Assembly (NCBI RefSeq): GCF_001051995.2
Contig: NZ_CP014646.1
Location: forward strand, 2,852,001 to 2,916,000
Length of the DNA: 64,000 nt
Source: Thauera humireducens
GTDB lineage: Bacteria > Pseudomonadota > Gammaproteobacteria > Burkholderiales > Rhodocyclaceae
Direction: 5' to 3'
The position numbers were made by a program, and so were the translations under genes. This document shows, in pieces, positions 29,516 through 38,518 of this stretch (its first letter is position 1; the number at the start of each line of letters is the position of its first letter). The notes beneath the pieces were generated by a model, which saw only the letters and a program-made list of their open reading frames with translations, did not search any database and was not told the origin of the DNA.

Positions 29516-30127
29516 ATGAAACTGCTCGCCTCGCTCACCAGCCCCTACGCGCGCAAGATCCGCGTCGTGCTTGCGGAAAAGAACTTGCCGTTCGAACTCG
29601 TCGTCGACTCCCCGTGGGAAGCCAACACCCGCGTGCCGACGCTCAATCCGCTGGGCAAGGTGCCGGTGCTGGTCGCGGACGATGGCGAGACCTTCTTCGA
29701 CTCGCCGGTCATCGTCGGCTATCTCGAGACGCTCGGCGTCGCGCCCGCGCTGTTGCCGGCCGATCCGCTGGCGCGCGTGCGCGCCCGTCAGGCCGAAGCG
29801 CTGGCCGACGGCATCACCGACGCCGCGGTGGCTGCCTTGCTGGAGTCGCGCCGCCCGGACGGCGAGCGCAGCGCACGCGAGATCGAGCGCCAGCACCACA
29901 AGATCGAACGCGGACTGGTCGAACTCGGGGCGCGGGTCAGCAGCCAGCGCGGCTTCGACGGGGCTGCGCTGCAGATCGGCGACGTTGCCGCCGGCTGCGC
30001 GCTGGGCTATCTCGACCTGCGCTTTCCCACGCTCGACTGGCGCGCCAGCCACCCGGTACTGGCCGCCTATGCCGCCCGCCTGCTAGCACGCCCGAGCTTC
30101 GTCGACACCACGCCGCCGGCGGGCTGA
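29516..30127 (+). CDS. Glutathione S-transferase family protein
   Basis: 203-residue GST with an N-terminal thioredoxin-fold domain (MKLLASLTSPYARKIRVVLAEKNLPFELV; glutathione-binding NPLGKVPVLV, and FFDSPVIVGYLE supplying the Asp-Ser pair) and a helical C-terminal domain. The active-site Ser of SPYARK resembles beta/zeta-like bacterial GSTs. AAGGAG lies ten bases before the ATG. Substrate unknown. It stands alone between the hydrolase and cutA. Confidence 0.9.
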   Translation: MKLLASLTSPYARKIRVVLAEKNLPFELVVDSPWEANTRVPTLNPLGKVPVLVADDGETFFDSPVIVGYLETLGVAPALLPADPLARVRARQAEALADGITDAAVAALLESRRPDGERSAREIERQHHKIERGLVELGARVSSQRGFDGAALQIGDVAAGCALGYLDLRFPTLDWRASHPVLAAYAARLLARPSFVDTTPPAG

Positions 30128-30230
30128 GGCCGGCCGTATCGGCCGGCGCCGCGCGTCGGCCAATTGATGCGGAGCAGGTCAAACGGCCGGCGACTCTGGG
30201 ACAATCGCGGTCTGCCACTCGGAGACCGCC

Positions 30231-30557
30231 ATGGCCGATACGCTGCTTGTCCTGACCAACCTGCCCGACCGCGACAGCGCGGACGCGATGGCCGCTGCGC
30301 TCATCGAGGCGCGGCTCGCCGCCTGCGTGAACGTCCTCGCGCCCTGCACTTCGGTCTATCGCTGGCAGGGCGCGGTCGAGTCCGCGACCGAGGTGCCGCT
30401 GCTGATCAAGACCACCGCCGGGCGCTACCATGCGCTCGAGGCTGCGATCCGCGCCCGCCACCCCTACGAACTTCCCGAGATCGTCGCGGTCCCTGTGGTG
30501 CTGGGCTTGCCCGGTTATCTCGACTGGGTCGCGCGCGAGGTCACCACGGATGCCTGA
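30231..30557 (+). CDS. cutA: Divalent-cation tolerance protein CutA
   Basis: 108-residue trimeric cytoplasmic protein of the CutA1 family. Visible are the N-terminal LVLTNLPDRDSADAMAAALIEARLAACVNVL, the central SVYRWQGAVESATEVPLLIKTT and the C-terminal ARHPYELPEIVAVPV, all diagnostic. Its link to copper tolerance in E. coli is indirect, being co-transcribed with dsbD; the same cutA-dsbD order is found here. Confidence 0.94.
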   Translation: MADTLLVLTNLPDRDSADAMAAALIEARLAACVNVLAPCTSVYRWQGAVESATEVPLLIKTTAGRYHALEAAIRARHPYELPEIVAVPVVLGLPGYLDWVAREVTTDA

Positions 30558-30591
30558 GCCCCGCCCTTCACTCCCCGCCACGAAGAACACG

Positions 30592-32430
30592 ATGCACCGC
30601 CTGCTGATCCTGCTTTCACTGCTCGCCAGCCTGCTGCTGCCGGGCCTGTCCCACGCCGACCCGATCGAACCCGAGAAGGCCTTCAAGCTGCGCGCCCAGG
30701 CACTGGATGCGCAGACGGTCGAGGTGGTCTTCGAAGTGGCCAAGGGCTACTACCTGTACGGCGACAAATTCCGCTTCGAGGCCGAGCCCGCCGACGTCAG
30801 CTTCGGCCCGGCGGAGAAGCCGGCGGGCAAGACGCACAAGGATGACTTCTTCGGCAACGTGGAAACCCACCGCGGCGAGTTGCGCATCCTGCTGCCGGTG
30901 CAGGCGCCGGCGGGCGTGACGCGTTTCGAACTGATCGCGACCAGCCAGGGATGCTGGGATGGCGGCATCTGCTATCCGCCGACGGCGCAGACCGCCGCAA
31001 TCGACCTCGCCGCACCGCCGAAGAAGGCGGGTGGCGGCTTCCTCGACAACGTGCTGAGCGGCGGTTTCGGCTCGGCCGCTTCGACGCCGGCCGCGCCCGC
31101 GGCGTCGGGTGGAGGTGCGCAGGCGGGCAGCGCCGTCTCCAGCGACGAGACGGGCGACATCGCGCGCCTGCTGTCGGGCGCCAGCGTGCCGCTGATCCTG
31201 CTGAGCTTCTTCGGCTTCGGCCTGCTGCTGGCCTTCACGCCCTGCACCTTCCCGATGATCCCGATCCTGTCGGGCATCATCGTCGGCCAGGGACACGCCG
31301 TCTCGCACATGCGCGCCTTCGTGCTGTCGCTCGCCTACGTGCTGGGGATGGCCGTCACCTACGCACTGGCCGGGGTTGCCGCCGGGCTGTCGGGCACGAT
31401 GCTGACCGCCGCCCTGCAGAACGTATGGGTGCTGTCGGTGTTCGCGCTGCTCTTCGTGCTGCTGTCGCTGTCGATGTTCGGCTTCTACGAGCTGCAGCTG
31501 CCGTCGTCCCTGCAGAGCAAGCTGGCCGACACCGCCAGCCACAACAAGGGCGGCAGCCTGGGCGGCGTGACCGTGATGGGCGTGCTGTCGGCGCTGATCG
31601 TCGGCCCCTGCGTGGCTGCGCCGCTGGCCGGCGCCCTGCTCTACATCGCCCAGACCGGCGATGCGGTGCTGGGCGGCTGGGCGCTGTTCGTGATGGCGCT
31701 GGGCATGGGCGCGCCACTGCTGGCGGTGGGCGTGGCCTCGCGCAGCCTGCTGCCCAAGGTCGGGCCGTGGATGGAAGGCGTCAAGAAAGCCTTCGGCGTG
31801 ATGCTGCTGGCGGTCGCGCTGTGGATGATCACGCCGGTGATCCCGCCGCTGGCGATGATGCTGGGCTGGGCGGCGCTGCTGCTGTTCTCGGCCATCTTCC
31901 TGCACGCCATCGATCCGTTGCCGCCGCAGGCCAAAGGCTGGCAGCGCTTCTGGAAGGGCGTCGGGGTCGTGCTGCTGCTTTCGGGCGCGGCGATCCTGGT
32001 CGGTGCGCTGGCCGGCTCGCGCGATCCGCTGCAGCCGCTGTCGATCCTGCGCGCCCAGGCCGCCGCACCGGTGAATGTGCCGCAGTTCGAGAAGGTGAAT
32101 TCCGTCGCCGAGCTTGATGCGCGACTCGCCGCCACCGACCGCCCGGTGATGCTCGACTTCTATGCCGACTGGTGCGTGTCGTGCAAGGAGATGGAGCGCT
32201 TCACCTTCAGCGACGCGCGCGTGGCCGAACGGATGGGGCAGATGCTGCTGCTCAAGGCCGACGTCACCGCCAACGACGACGAACACAAGGCACTGCTCAA
32301 GCGCTTCGGCCTGTTCGGCCCGCCGGGCATCATCTTCTTCGACGCCGAGGGCCAGGAGCGCGAAGGGATGCGGGTCGTGGGCTTCATGAAGGCGGAGCCG
32401 TTCGCGACGGTGCTGGATCGGGCGCTCTGA
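30592..32430 (+). CDS. dsbD: Thiol:disulfide interchange protein DsbD
   Basis: 612-residue inner-membrane protein that carries electrons from cytoplasmic thioredoxin to periplasmic DsbC/DsbG and cytochrome c maturation. Layout: signal peptide 1-22 (LLLPGLSHA), periplasmic alpha domain with Cys121 and Cys127 (GCWDGGICYPP), an eight-helix core with redox Cys in PCTFPMIPI and GPCVAAPL, and a C-terminal thioredoxin-like gamma domain with CVSC (Cys528/Cys531). All six redox cysteines are present. The ATG at 30592 begins the signal peptide; an earlier in-frame ATG at 30550 would overlap cutA. Directly follows cutA. Confidence 0.95.
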   Translation: MHRLLILLSLLASLLLPGLSHADPIEPEKAFKLRAQALDAQTVEVVFEVAKGYYLYGDKFRFEAEPADVSFGPAEKPAGKTHKDDFFGNVETHRGELRILLPVQAPAGVTRFELIATSQGCWDGGICYPPTAQTAAIDLAAPPKKAGGGFLDNVLSGGFGSAASTPAAPAASGGGAQAGSAVSSDETGDIARLLSGASVPLILLSFFGFGLLLAFTPCTFPMIPILSGIIVGQGHAVSHMRAFVLSLAYVLGMAVTYALAGVAAGLSGTMLTAALQNVWVLSVFALLFVLLSLSMFGFYELQLPSSLQSKLADTASHNKGGSLGGVTVMGVLSALIVGPCVAAPLAGALLYIAQTGDAVLGGWALFVMALGMGAPLLAVGVASRSLLPKVGPWMEGVKKAFGVMLLAVALWMITPVIPPLAMMLGWAALLLFSAIFLHAIDPLPPQAKGWQRFWKGVGVVLLLSGAAILVGALAGSRDPLQPLSILRAQAAAPVNVPQFEKVNSVAELDARLAATDRPVMLDFYADWCVSCKEMERFTFSDARVAERMGQMLLLKADVTANDDEHKALLKRFGLFGPPGIIFFDAEGQEREGMRVVGFMKAEPFATVLDRAL

Positions 32431-32488
32431 GCGAGGGCGGGTTTTTTCCCCTACAATCCCGCCTTTCCCCTTTCGGTTCAAACCCTTC

Positions 32489-33103
32489 ATGTTCTCCGGC
32501 ATCGTCGCGGCCGTCGGCCGCATCGAACATATCGAGCCGCTCGCGGATGGCATCCGCCTCAGCGTCGACACCAACGGCCTCGACCTGTCCGACGTCATCC
32601 TCGGCGACAGCATCGCGCACAGCGGGGTGTGCCTGACCGTGGTCGAGATGAACGGCCCCAGGCTCAAGTACGACGTCTCGCGCGAGACGCTGAACTGCAC
32701 CGTGGGCCTCGACGCGGTGGGCAACGAGGTGAACCTGGAGAAGGCGCTGCGCCTGGCCGACCGCCTGGGCGGGCATCTGGTCACCGGCCACGTCGACGGC
32801 GTGGGCGAGGTCGTGAAGTTCGCCCCTGTGGGCGAGAGCCACGAGCTGGTGATCCGCGCCCCGGCAGCCATCGCCGGCTACATTGCGAAGAAGGGCTCGA
32901 TCACCGTCAATGGCGTCAGCCTCACGGTGAATCGCGTCGAGGGCCGCGACTTCTGGATCAACCTGATCCCGCACACCGTGGCGATGACCAACCTCAAGCA
33001 CCTGCAGGCTGGCAGCAAGGTCAATCTCGAGATCGACCTCATCGCGCGCTACGTCGAGCGCATGCTCGCCTGGCGCAGCGAGGAAGCGGCCGCGCAGGGC
33101 TGA
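32489..33103 (+). CDS. ribE: Riboflavin synthase, alpha subunit
   Basis: 204-residue enzyme that dismutates two molecules of 6,7-dimethyl-8-ribityllumazine to riboflavin. Two homologous lumazine-binding barrels are visible, each beginning MFSGIVAAVG / LVTGHVDGVGEV and containing SIAHSGVCLTV / SITVNGVSLTVN. First gene of the riboflavin block; ribB, ribH and nusB follow. A TACAAT -10-like hexamer is at 32452-32457. No FMN riboswitch is seen before it. Confidence 0.95.
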   Translation: MFSGIVAAVGRIEHIEPLADGIRLSVDTNGLDLSDVILGDSIAHSGVCLTVVEMNGPRLKYDVSRETLNCTVGLDAVGNEVNLEKALRLADRLGGHLVTGHVDGVGEVVKFAPVGESHELVIRAPAAIAGYIAKKGSITVNGVSLTVNRVEGRDFWINLIPHTVAMTNLKHLQAGSKVNLEIDLIARYVERMLAWRSEEAAAQG

Positions 33104-33163
33104 ATCACGCACACCGCAACGCGTCTTCAGAACGCCCGCAAGAACACCGAAAAAGGACACAGC

Positions 33164-34252
33164 ATGAGCGCACTCGCGCCGATTACCGAGATCATCGCCG
33201 ACATCAAGGCCGGCCGCATGGTCATCCTGGTCGACGAGGAAGACCGCGAGAACGAGGGCGACCTCGTGATGGCGGCCGAATTCGTCACGCCGGAAGCAAT
33301 CAACTTCATGGCCAAGCACGGCCGCGGCCTGATCTGCCTGACGCTCACCGACGAGCGCTGCCGCCAGCTCGGCCTGCAGCAGATGGTGCGCGACAACCGC
33401 ACCCCGCACGGCACCGCTTTCACGGTGTCGATCGAGGCTGCCACCGGCGTCACCACCGGCATCTCAGCCCACGACCGCGCACGCACCGTGCAGGTGGCCG
33501 TCGGCCGCCACGCCAAGCCCGAGGACATCGTCACCCCCGGCCACATCTTCCCGCTCACCGCGCAGAAAGGCGGCGTGCTGATCCGCGCCGGCCACACCGA
33601 GGCCGGTTGCGATCTTTCACATCTCGCCGGGCTGGAGCCGGCCGCGGTGATCTGCGAGATCCTCAAGGACGACGGCACCATGGCGCGCCTGCCCGACCTC
33701 ATCGAGTTCGGAAAGGAACACGGTCTCAAGATCGGCGCCATCCGCGACCTGATCGAATACCGCGCCGCCACCGAGCACCTGATCGAGAAGGTCAGCGAGA
33801 AGGACGTCGACACCGCCCACGGCCCCTTCACGCTGTCGGCCTTCGAGGACAAGACCTCGGGCGACGTGCATTTCGCGCTGTCGCGCGGCGACATCGCACC
33901 CGAGCGCGAGACCCTGGTGCGGGTGCACGAGCCGATCTCGGTGGTCGATTTCCTCGACCCGGCGAGCGGCCGCCACAGCTTCCCGGTGAACGACTCGCTC
34001 GCGACCCTCGCCGCAGCCGAGGCCGGCGTGATCGTGCTGCTCTACCGCCCGATGTCGGGCCGCGAGCTGCTCGCCAGCCTCAACGGCACGCAGGACCGCC
34101 CGGTGAAATGGGACGCGCGCCTGTTCGGCGTCGGCGCGCAGATCCTGCGCGCGCTGAACGTCGGCAAGATGCGCCTGCTCGCCAGCCCGCGCAAGATCCC
34201 GAGCATGACCGGCTTCGGGCTGGAGATCACCGGCTTCGTCGACAAGAACTGA
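33164..34252 (+). CDS. ribB: 3,4-dihydroxy-2-butanone 4-phosphate synthase with degenerate GTP cyclohydrolase II-like domain
   Basis: 362-residue bifunctional-looking protein. Residues 1-205 are an intact DHBP synthase ([55 protein letters not shown]), which makes the four-carbon unit of riboflavin. Residues 210-362 align with GTP cyclohydrolase II in overall form, but the zinc-binding cysteines expected after the RVHE motif (GCHII pattern C-x10-C-x-C) are absent, so this half is probably inactive, as in the RibBX proteins of other proteobacteria. A separate RibA should exist elsewhere in the genome. Confidence 0.9.
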   Translation: MSALAPITEIIADIKAGRMVILVDEEDRENEGDLVMAAEFVTPEAINFMAKHGRGLICLTLTDERCRQLGLQQMVRDNRTPHGTAFTVSIEAATGVTTGISAHDRARTVQVAVGRHAKPEDIVTPGHIFPLTAQKGGVLIRAGHTEAGCDLSHLAGLEPAAVICEILKDDGTMARLPDLIEFGKEHGLKIGAIRDLIEYRAATEHLIEKVSEKDVDTAHGPFTLSAFEDKTSGDVHFALSRGDIAPERETLVRVHEPISVVDFLDPASGRHSFPVNDSLATLAAAEAGVIVLLYRPMSGRELLASLNGTQDRPVKWDARLFGVGAQILRALNVGKMRLLASPRKIPSMTGFGLEITGFVDKN

Positions 34253-34271
34253 CCGAATCACAGAGAACCGC

Positions 34272-34775
34272 ATGCAACGCAACCAACCCGAAAACGCCCG
34301 CCAGGGCGCCCGCTACGACGGTATCGACGAGATCGACCCCAACTTCGATGGTGCCGGCGTGCGCGTCGGCATCGTCATGGCGCGCTTCAACCTCGACATC
34401 TGCGAAGGCCTGCTGTCGGCCTGCACCGACGAGCTGCTGCAGCTTGGCGTGGCACGCGGCGACATCCGCATCGTCACCGTACCCGGCGCGCTCGAGATCC
34501 CGCTGGTGCTGCAGACCATGGCCAGGAGCGGAAACTACGATGCGCTGGTGGCGCTCGGCGCGGTGGTCCGCGGCGAGACCTACCACTTCGAGCTCGTCTC
34601 GAACGAAATGGGCGCGGGCGTCACCCGCGTCGGCCTCGACACCGGCCTGCCGATCGCCAACGGCGTGCTGACGACCGAAGATGACGACCAGGCGATCGCG
34701 CGCATGCGCGAAAAGGGCGCCGACTGCGCCCGCGCCGTGGTGGAAATGGCCAACCTGCTGAAGGTGGTGCGATGA
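34272..34775 (+). CDS. ribH: 6,7-dimethyl-8-ribityllumazine synthase
   Basis: 167-residue enzyme joining the DHBP and pyrimidine branches to form lumazine, the substrate of RibE. Typical motifs: VGIVMARFN near residue 30, [30 protein letters not shown] with the catalytic His, and [11 protein letters not shown]. It overlaps the nusB start by four bases (ATGA), the usual bacterial arrangement. Confidence 0.96.
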   Translation: MQRNQPENARQGARYDGIDEIDPNFDGAGVRVGIVMARFNLDICEGLLSACTDELLQLGVARGDIRIVTVPGALEIPLVLQTMARSGNYDALVALGAVVRGETYHFELVSNEMGAGVTRVGLDTGLPIANGVLTTEDDDQAIARMREKGADCARAVVEMANLLKVVR

Positions 34776-35275
34776 GCGACATGGACAACACCAGCCCGGC
34801 GCCCGAAGGCGCCGGCGCCCCCAACCCGACGAGCAAGATGGCCCGCCGCCGCGCGCGCGAGCTCGCGCTGCAGGGCGTCTACCAGTGGCTGCTGTCGGGC
34901 AACACGATGGCCACGGTGCAGCGCCACCTCGAGTCGGAAAGTGAGAACCTCGACAAGACCGACCGCGAGCTCTTCGTCAGCCTGCTGCGGGGCGCCATCG
35001 GCAGCGCCGACGAACTGCGCGGCTGCTTCGAGCCGCTGCTGTCGCGTCCGCTGGCCGAACTGTCGCCGATCGAGCACGCGATCCTGCTGCTCGGCACGCT
35101 CGAGCTGCGCCACAATATCGACACGCCCTACCGCGTGGTGATCAACGAGGCCATCGAGCTGGCCAAGGGCTACGGCGGCACCGACGGTCACAAGTTCGTC
35201 AACGGCGTGCTCGACAAGCTCGCCGCCCGCCTGCGGCCCGAGGAAGTCGCCGCGGCGCGCGCAGCGCGCGGCTGA
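34772..35275 (+). CDS. nusB: Transcription antitermination factor NusB
   Basis: 167-residue RNA-binding factor that with NusE (S10) binds boxA during rRNA transcription. The N-terminus [20 protein letters not shown] and the motifs [36 protein letters not shown] are diagnostic. A Pro/Asn-rich leader of about 25 residues precedes the helical core. The start overlaps the ribH stop; ribH-nusB coupling is common. Confidence 0.96.
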   Translation: MSDMDNTSPAPEGAGAPNPTSKMARRRARELALQGVYQWLLSGNTMATVQRHLESESENLDKTDRELFVSLLRGAIGSADELRGCFEPLLSRPLAELSPIEHAILLLGTLELRHNIDTPYRVVINEAIELAKGYGGTDGHKFVNGVLDKLAARLRPEEVAAARAARG

Positions 35276-35288
35276 GCCGCAAGCCGGC

Positions 35289-35957
35289 CTAGTTACGCGC
35301 CGCCGCGGCGCTGCCGCGCACCAGCCGCACATTGACGTAGTCGGTGTGCGGACCGATGCCGGTGGCGCCGTTGTAGAAGGACACGCCCCAGGCGGCAAAG
35401 CGGTAGCGCTCGTCCGGCGTCGCCGACCAGAACTTGTGCGCGGGCGAATTCGGGAACACCGTGACGAGCAGCGTGGGCGTGCGATACCCCCCTTCGCAGC
35501 TGCCCGGCACCCCTTCGCGCTCCGGCGCCCGGCGCACGCCCGAACTGCAGTAGATCAGCCCCGCCAGTTCGTCGCGCGTCGGCACGCGCCAGTCGGCATG
35601 ACCGGCAAAGACCATGTCCTCGCCTGCCTTCTGCGCCTGATCCCAGCTCGACAGCTTTGGCTCGCCCACGCACACGCCCGTGTGCCAGGCCTGGCCCACC
35701 GCGCAGCGCATCCACATCAGCCCGGAGGCGGTATCGACCGCTGTGCCGTCGTCGCGCAGCTCGAAACCCGCCGTGAAACCCTGTTCCCGCTCGTCCACCT
35801 TCTGCAAGGCCTGCTGGTGTGCCGCCTGGGCTACGGCGAGTGCCTCGGCTGAGACGACCGCAGCCGTTGGCGGCGCATCGGAACCACACGCGGCGAGCAG
35901 GCTCGCAGCCAGGGCCGCGATCAGGGTGAGGAAGCGGGAAGGCGGAAGAATCGGCAT
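35289..35957 (-). CDS. Lipoprotein with DUF1566 (Lcl C-terminal-like) domain
   Basis: 222-residue predicted lipoprotein: signal peptide with lipobox LLAAC (Cys24), a short linker with a possible coiled coil (ALAVAQAAHQQALQKVDE), then a DUF1566-type domain (TASGLMWMRC, LSSWDQAQK, WRVPTRDELAGLI, FWSATPDERYRFAAWGVSFYNG, VRLVRG). DUF1566 domains are small beta-rich modules of unknown ligand found in secreted and adhesive proteins. It converges with nusB (13 bp between stops). Confidence 0.8.
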   Translation of the reverse strand: MPILPPSRFLTLIAALAASLLAACGSDAPPTAAVVSAEALAVAQAAHQQALQKVDEREQGFTAGFELRDDGTAVDTASGLMWMRCAVGQAWHTGVCVGEPKLSSWDQAQKAGEDMVFAGHADWRVPTRDELAGLIYCSSGVRRAPEREGVPGSCEGGYRTPTLLVTVFPNSPAHKFWSATPDERYRFAAWGVSFYNGATGIGPHTDYVNVRLVRGSAAAARN

Positions 35958-36070
35958 CGTTTCTCCATCGGCCGCCGGCTACGGAACGGCATCGGATTGG
36001 GCGCTGGGCGCCGGGCAGGCGATCGTACGCGGAATCGTCGCGGGTGGGGCGGGCTCGCAGCCGGTGAGGA

Positions 36071-37048
36071 TCAGTTGCGCCGTGCGCGCATCACGACGCG
36101 TGTACCGTCCCGCAGTTCGAGGCTACCCTCGCGGGTGAGGGCGACCCCCCTGATCCGGTCGGCGGCGGACAGGAAACGCTGCTCTTCCTCCATCAAGCCG
36201 GGTTCGCAGGCCATCCGCGTCGCGGCCAGTTGCGAAAGACGCAAGCCCTCACCCGTCAGTGCGTAGCGACCCGCATACCGGTTGCACGCTGCAATGCCAG
36301 CGACACGGCCATCGTCCGAGAAGCTCAGCGTTAGGTGCGTCGGGTCATCCACCCGACGGCCATCCACTTCGAGCACCTGCCATGGCTCGCCCTGAATCAG
36401 CTCGGCCGGGTCGCCGCCGCAGCCCGTCAGCACGCGCGCCTGCCAGCGCACCTCGACCGTTTTCGGGTGCGGCAAGCCGCTCATGGTATCGGCGCAGAGG
36501 CGATCGAACACCGTCACCGACATCTCGCCGCCGGCCGTCATGCCCTGATAGCTGCGCTGTCCCGGCGTGTCGATGACCAGCGGCCCGGGTGCGAACGCGC
36601 GCAGATCGCCCCCCTCGGTAAGCAACTCCATGCCTTGCGCCCCGATGTCCAGCCGCCAGGCCGGCTCGTTGCCAACCGCGCGGAACTGCGGTTTCGCGCC
36701 TTCGATCCGGCACTCGGGCAGATCCGCGCCGTTCAAGCGCAGGCGCGCCGCGTTGCCCTTCACCCAGATCTCGGTGTCGTCCTCATCCACCGACACTATC
36801 CGCATGCCCGAGGCGCTGCGCTCGGGACGCAACGTCCAGTTGCGGCCCTCCACGCTCAGCGTCGCCAGTTCGCCGAAATGGCGCAGGCTCACGACGCGCT
36901 CACCGCAGCGAAAGCTGACCGGCGGCTGCGGGTCGAGCTCGAGCACCGCGGCCCGTTCGGACGAAGAGGCAGAAGAACCAAACATCGAGCAGCCCGCCAG
37001 CACGAGGGCCGCAGTGCTCAGCAGGACGCAACGAGAGATCGAAGACAT
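36071..37048 (-). CDS. Lipoprotein with COG3650-like and META (HslJ-like) domains
   Basis: 325-residue predicted lipoprotein, lipobox LVLAGC (Cys about 17). The middle (about 100-220: FRAVGNEPAWRLDIGAQGMELL ... TVFDRLCADTMSGLPHPKTVEV) resembles the COG3650 domain with paired Cys, and the C-terminal 110 residues form a META/HslJ domain (GEPWQVLEVDGRRV, LSFSDDGRVAGIAACNRYAGRY, LATTRMACEPGLMEEEQRFL-like). META proteins are periplasmic or surface-linked stress proteins of unclear action. Start ATG 37048 is chosen for the signal peptide. It is followed 113 bp on by the DUF1566 lipoprotein gene on the same strand. Confidence 0.8.
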   Translation of the reverse strand: MSSISRCVLLSTAALVLAGCSMFGSSASSSERAAVLELDPQPPVSFRCGERVVSLRHFGELATLSVEGRNWTLRPERSASGMRIVSVDEDDTEIWVKGNAARLRLNGADLPECRIEGAKPQFRAVGNEPAWRLDIGAQGMELLTEGGDLRAFAPGPLVIDTPGQRSYQGMTAGGEMSVTVFDRLCADTMSGLPHPKTVEVRWQARVLTGCGGDPAELIQGEPWQVLEVDGRRVDDPTHLTLSFSDDGRVAGIAACNRYAGRYALTGEGLRLSQLAATRMACEPGLMEEEQRFLSAADRIRGVALTREGSLELRDGTRVVMRARRN

Positions 37049-37174
37049 GGGGGATCCGGACTGGAAAGCGTGTCCGCGCATTCTATCCGCTTCGCGTACC
37101 CGGCTTCCCTGTCGCAGACAACGCTTACACCTGCCCGCGGGTCGCGGTAAGCTCGGCTTGCGAGGAAAAGTCCC

Positions 37175-37516
37175 ATGCATGAAATGTCCCTGGCCGAAAG
37201 CGTACGCAGCATCATCGAGGACGCGGCGGAAGCGAACGGCTTCACCAGGGTCCGCCGCGTGATCCTCGAGATCGGTGAGCTTGCGGCGGTCGAAGTCGAT
37301 GCGCTGCGCTTCTGCCTCGACGTGGTGCTGCAGGACACGCCGGCCGCGGGCGCGGCAGTCGTGGTGGAGCGTGTTGCCGGTGCCGGCTGGTGTCCGGTCT
37401 GTGCGAAGACGGTACCGATGCGCGGACGCTACGATGCGTGCCCCCATTGCGGCGACTATCAGCTCAAGGTCACGGCGGGCGAGGAACTGCGCGTCAAGGC
37501 ACTGGATGTGGCCTGA
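37175..37516 (+). CDS. hypA: Hydrogenase maturation nickel chaperone HypA
   Basis: 113-residue nickel metallochaperone that with HypB inserts Ni2+ into [NiFe]-hydrogenase. The N-terminal Ni-binding MHE (MHEMSLAES), and the zinc site formed by CPVC and CPHC (about residues 73-92), are intact. First gene of hypABFCDE, all on the plus strand with short gaps or overlaps. The presence of the operon shows the organism makes a [NiFe]-hydrogenase although its structural genes lie outside the window. Confidence 0.95.
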   Translation: MHEMSLAESVRSIIEDAAEANGFTRVRRVILEIGELAAVEVDALRFCLDVVLQDTPAAGAAVVVERVAGAGWCPVCAKTVPMRGRYDACPHCGDYQLKVTAGEELRVKALDVA

Positions 37517-37558
37517 GCGAAGCCGTGCCCGGCGCGCCAAACCAGAGGAAACCCTGCA

Positions 37559-38518
37559 ATGTGTACGGTGTGCGGTTGCGGAACAGGGGAAACACGAATC
37601 GGCGCATTCGGGGGCGGCAAACCGCCAGCACGCGCGCGGCCGACCCCGGGGACGACGCGGGCGTGGCGCCCCCTCGCCAGCCCCACTGTCATCACCGGGT
37701 CGACCACCCCTCTTCACGGGGACGCAGCCGCCACGAATGCGACGCAGGACGCGGCCGCACGCGAAACACGCGCCCCGCCCCACCCTCAACGCCTTGACTT
37801 CGGCACGGGCCCCGCGCGGGCCCATGCGCCTGGCTTGAGCCAGGGCCAGATGCTGAAGATCGAGCGCGACATCCTCGGCAAGAACGACACCCGCGCCGCC
37901 GGGAACCGGGCCTGGCTGCGTGCACGCAGCATCTTCGCGCTCAACCTCGTCTCCAGCCCCGGTTCGGGCAAGACCTCCCTGCTGGTGCGCACCCTGCAGG
38001 CGCTGGGCGGACGCGTGCCGGCCGCGGTGATCGAGGGCGACCAGCAGACCGAGTTCGACGCCGAGCGCATCCGCGCCACCGGCGTACCCGCGCTGCAGAT
38101 CAACACCGGCAAGGGCTGCCACCTCGATGCCGACATGGTGGCGCGCGCGCTGCCGCGCATGGCACTCGCCGACGGCAGCCTGCTGCTGATCGAGAACGTC
38201 GGCAACCTGGTCTGCCCGGCGGCCTTCGATCTTGGCGAGGCGCACAAGGTCGTGATCCTGTCGGTCACCGAAGGCGAGGACAAGCCGCTGAAGTACCCGG
38301 ACATGTTCGCCGCCGCCGACCTGCTGCTGCTGAACAAGGTGGATCTGCTGCCCTATCTCAGCTTCGATACCGCACGCGCCATCGACTACGCGCTGCGGAT
38401 CAATCCCCGCCTGCGCGTGATCCGCAGCTCGGCCACCAGCGGTGAAGGCATCGACGAATGGCTGGCGTGGATCGACGCGGGCCTGGCCGCCGCATGCGCC
38501 TCGGCGCGGCCTGCATGA
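37559..38518 (+). CDS. hypB: Hydrogenase maturation GTPase HypB
   Basis: 319-residue GTPase. The N-terminus [11 protein letters not shown] carries the high-affinity CxxCGC nickel motif. It is followed by a low-complexity Pro/Ala/Arg-rich linker (about residues 20-95) where many HypBs have a His-rich nickel store; only a few histidines are seen here. The G domain starts near residue 98 with [14 protein letters not shown] and holds the P-loop [26 protein letters not shown], and [12 protein letters not shown]. The stop overlaps the start of the hypF-like gene (ATGA). Confidence 0.95.
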   Translation: MCTVCGCGTGETRIGAFGGGKPPARARPTPGTTRAWRPLASPTVITGSTTPLHGDAAATNATQDAAARETRAPPHPQRLDFGTGPARAHAPGLSQGQMLKIERDILGKNDTRAAGNRAWLRARSIFALNLVSSPGSGKTSLLVRTLQALGGRVPAAVIEGDQQTEFDAERIRATGVPALQINTGKGCHLDADMVARALPRMALADGSLLLIENVGNLVCPAAFDLGEAHKVVILSVTEGEDKPLKYPDMFAAADLLLLNKVDLLPYLSFDTARAIDYALRINPRLRVIRSSATSGEGIDEWLAWIDAGLAAACASARPA

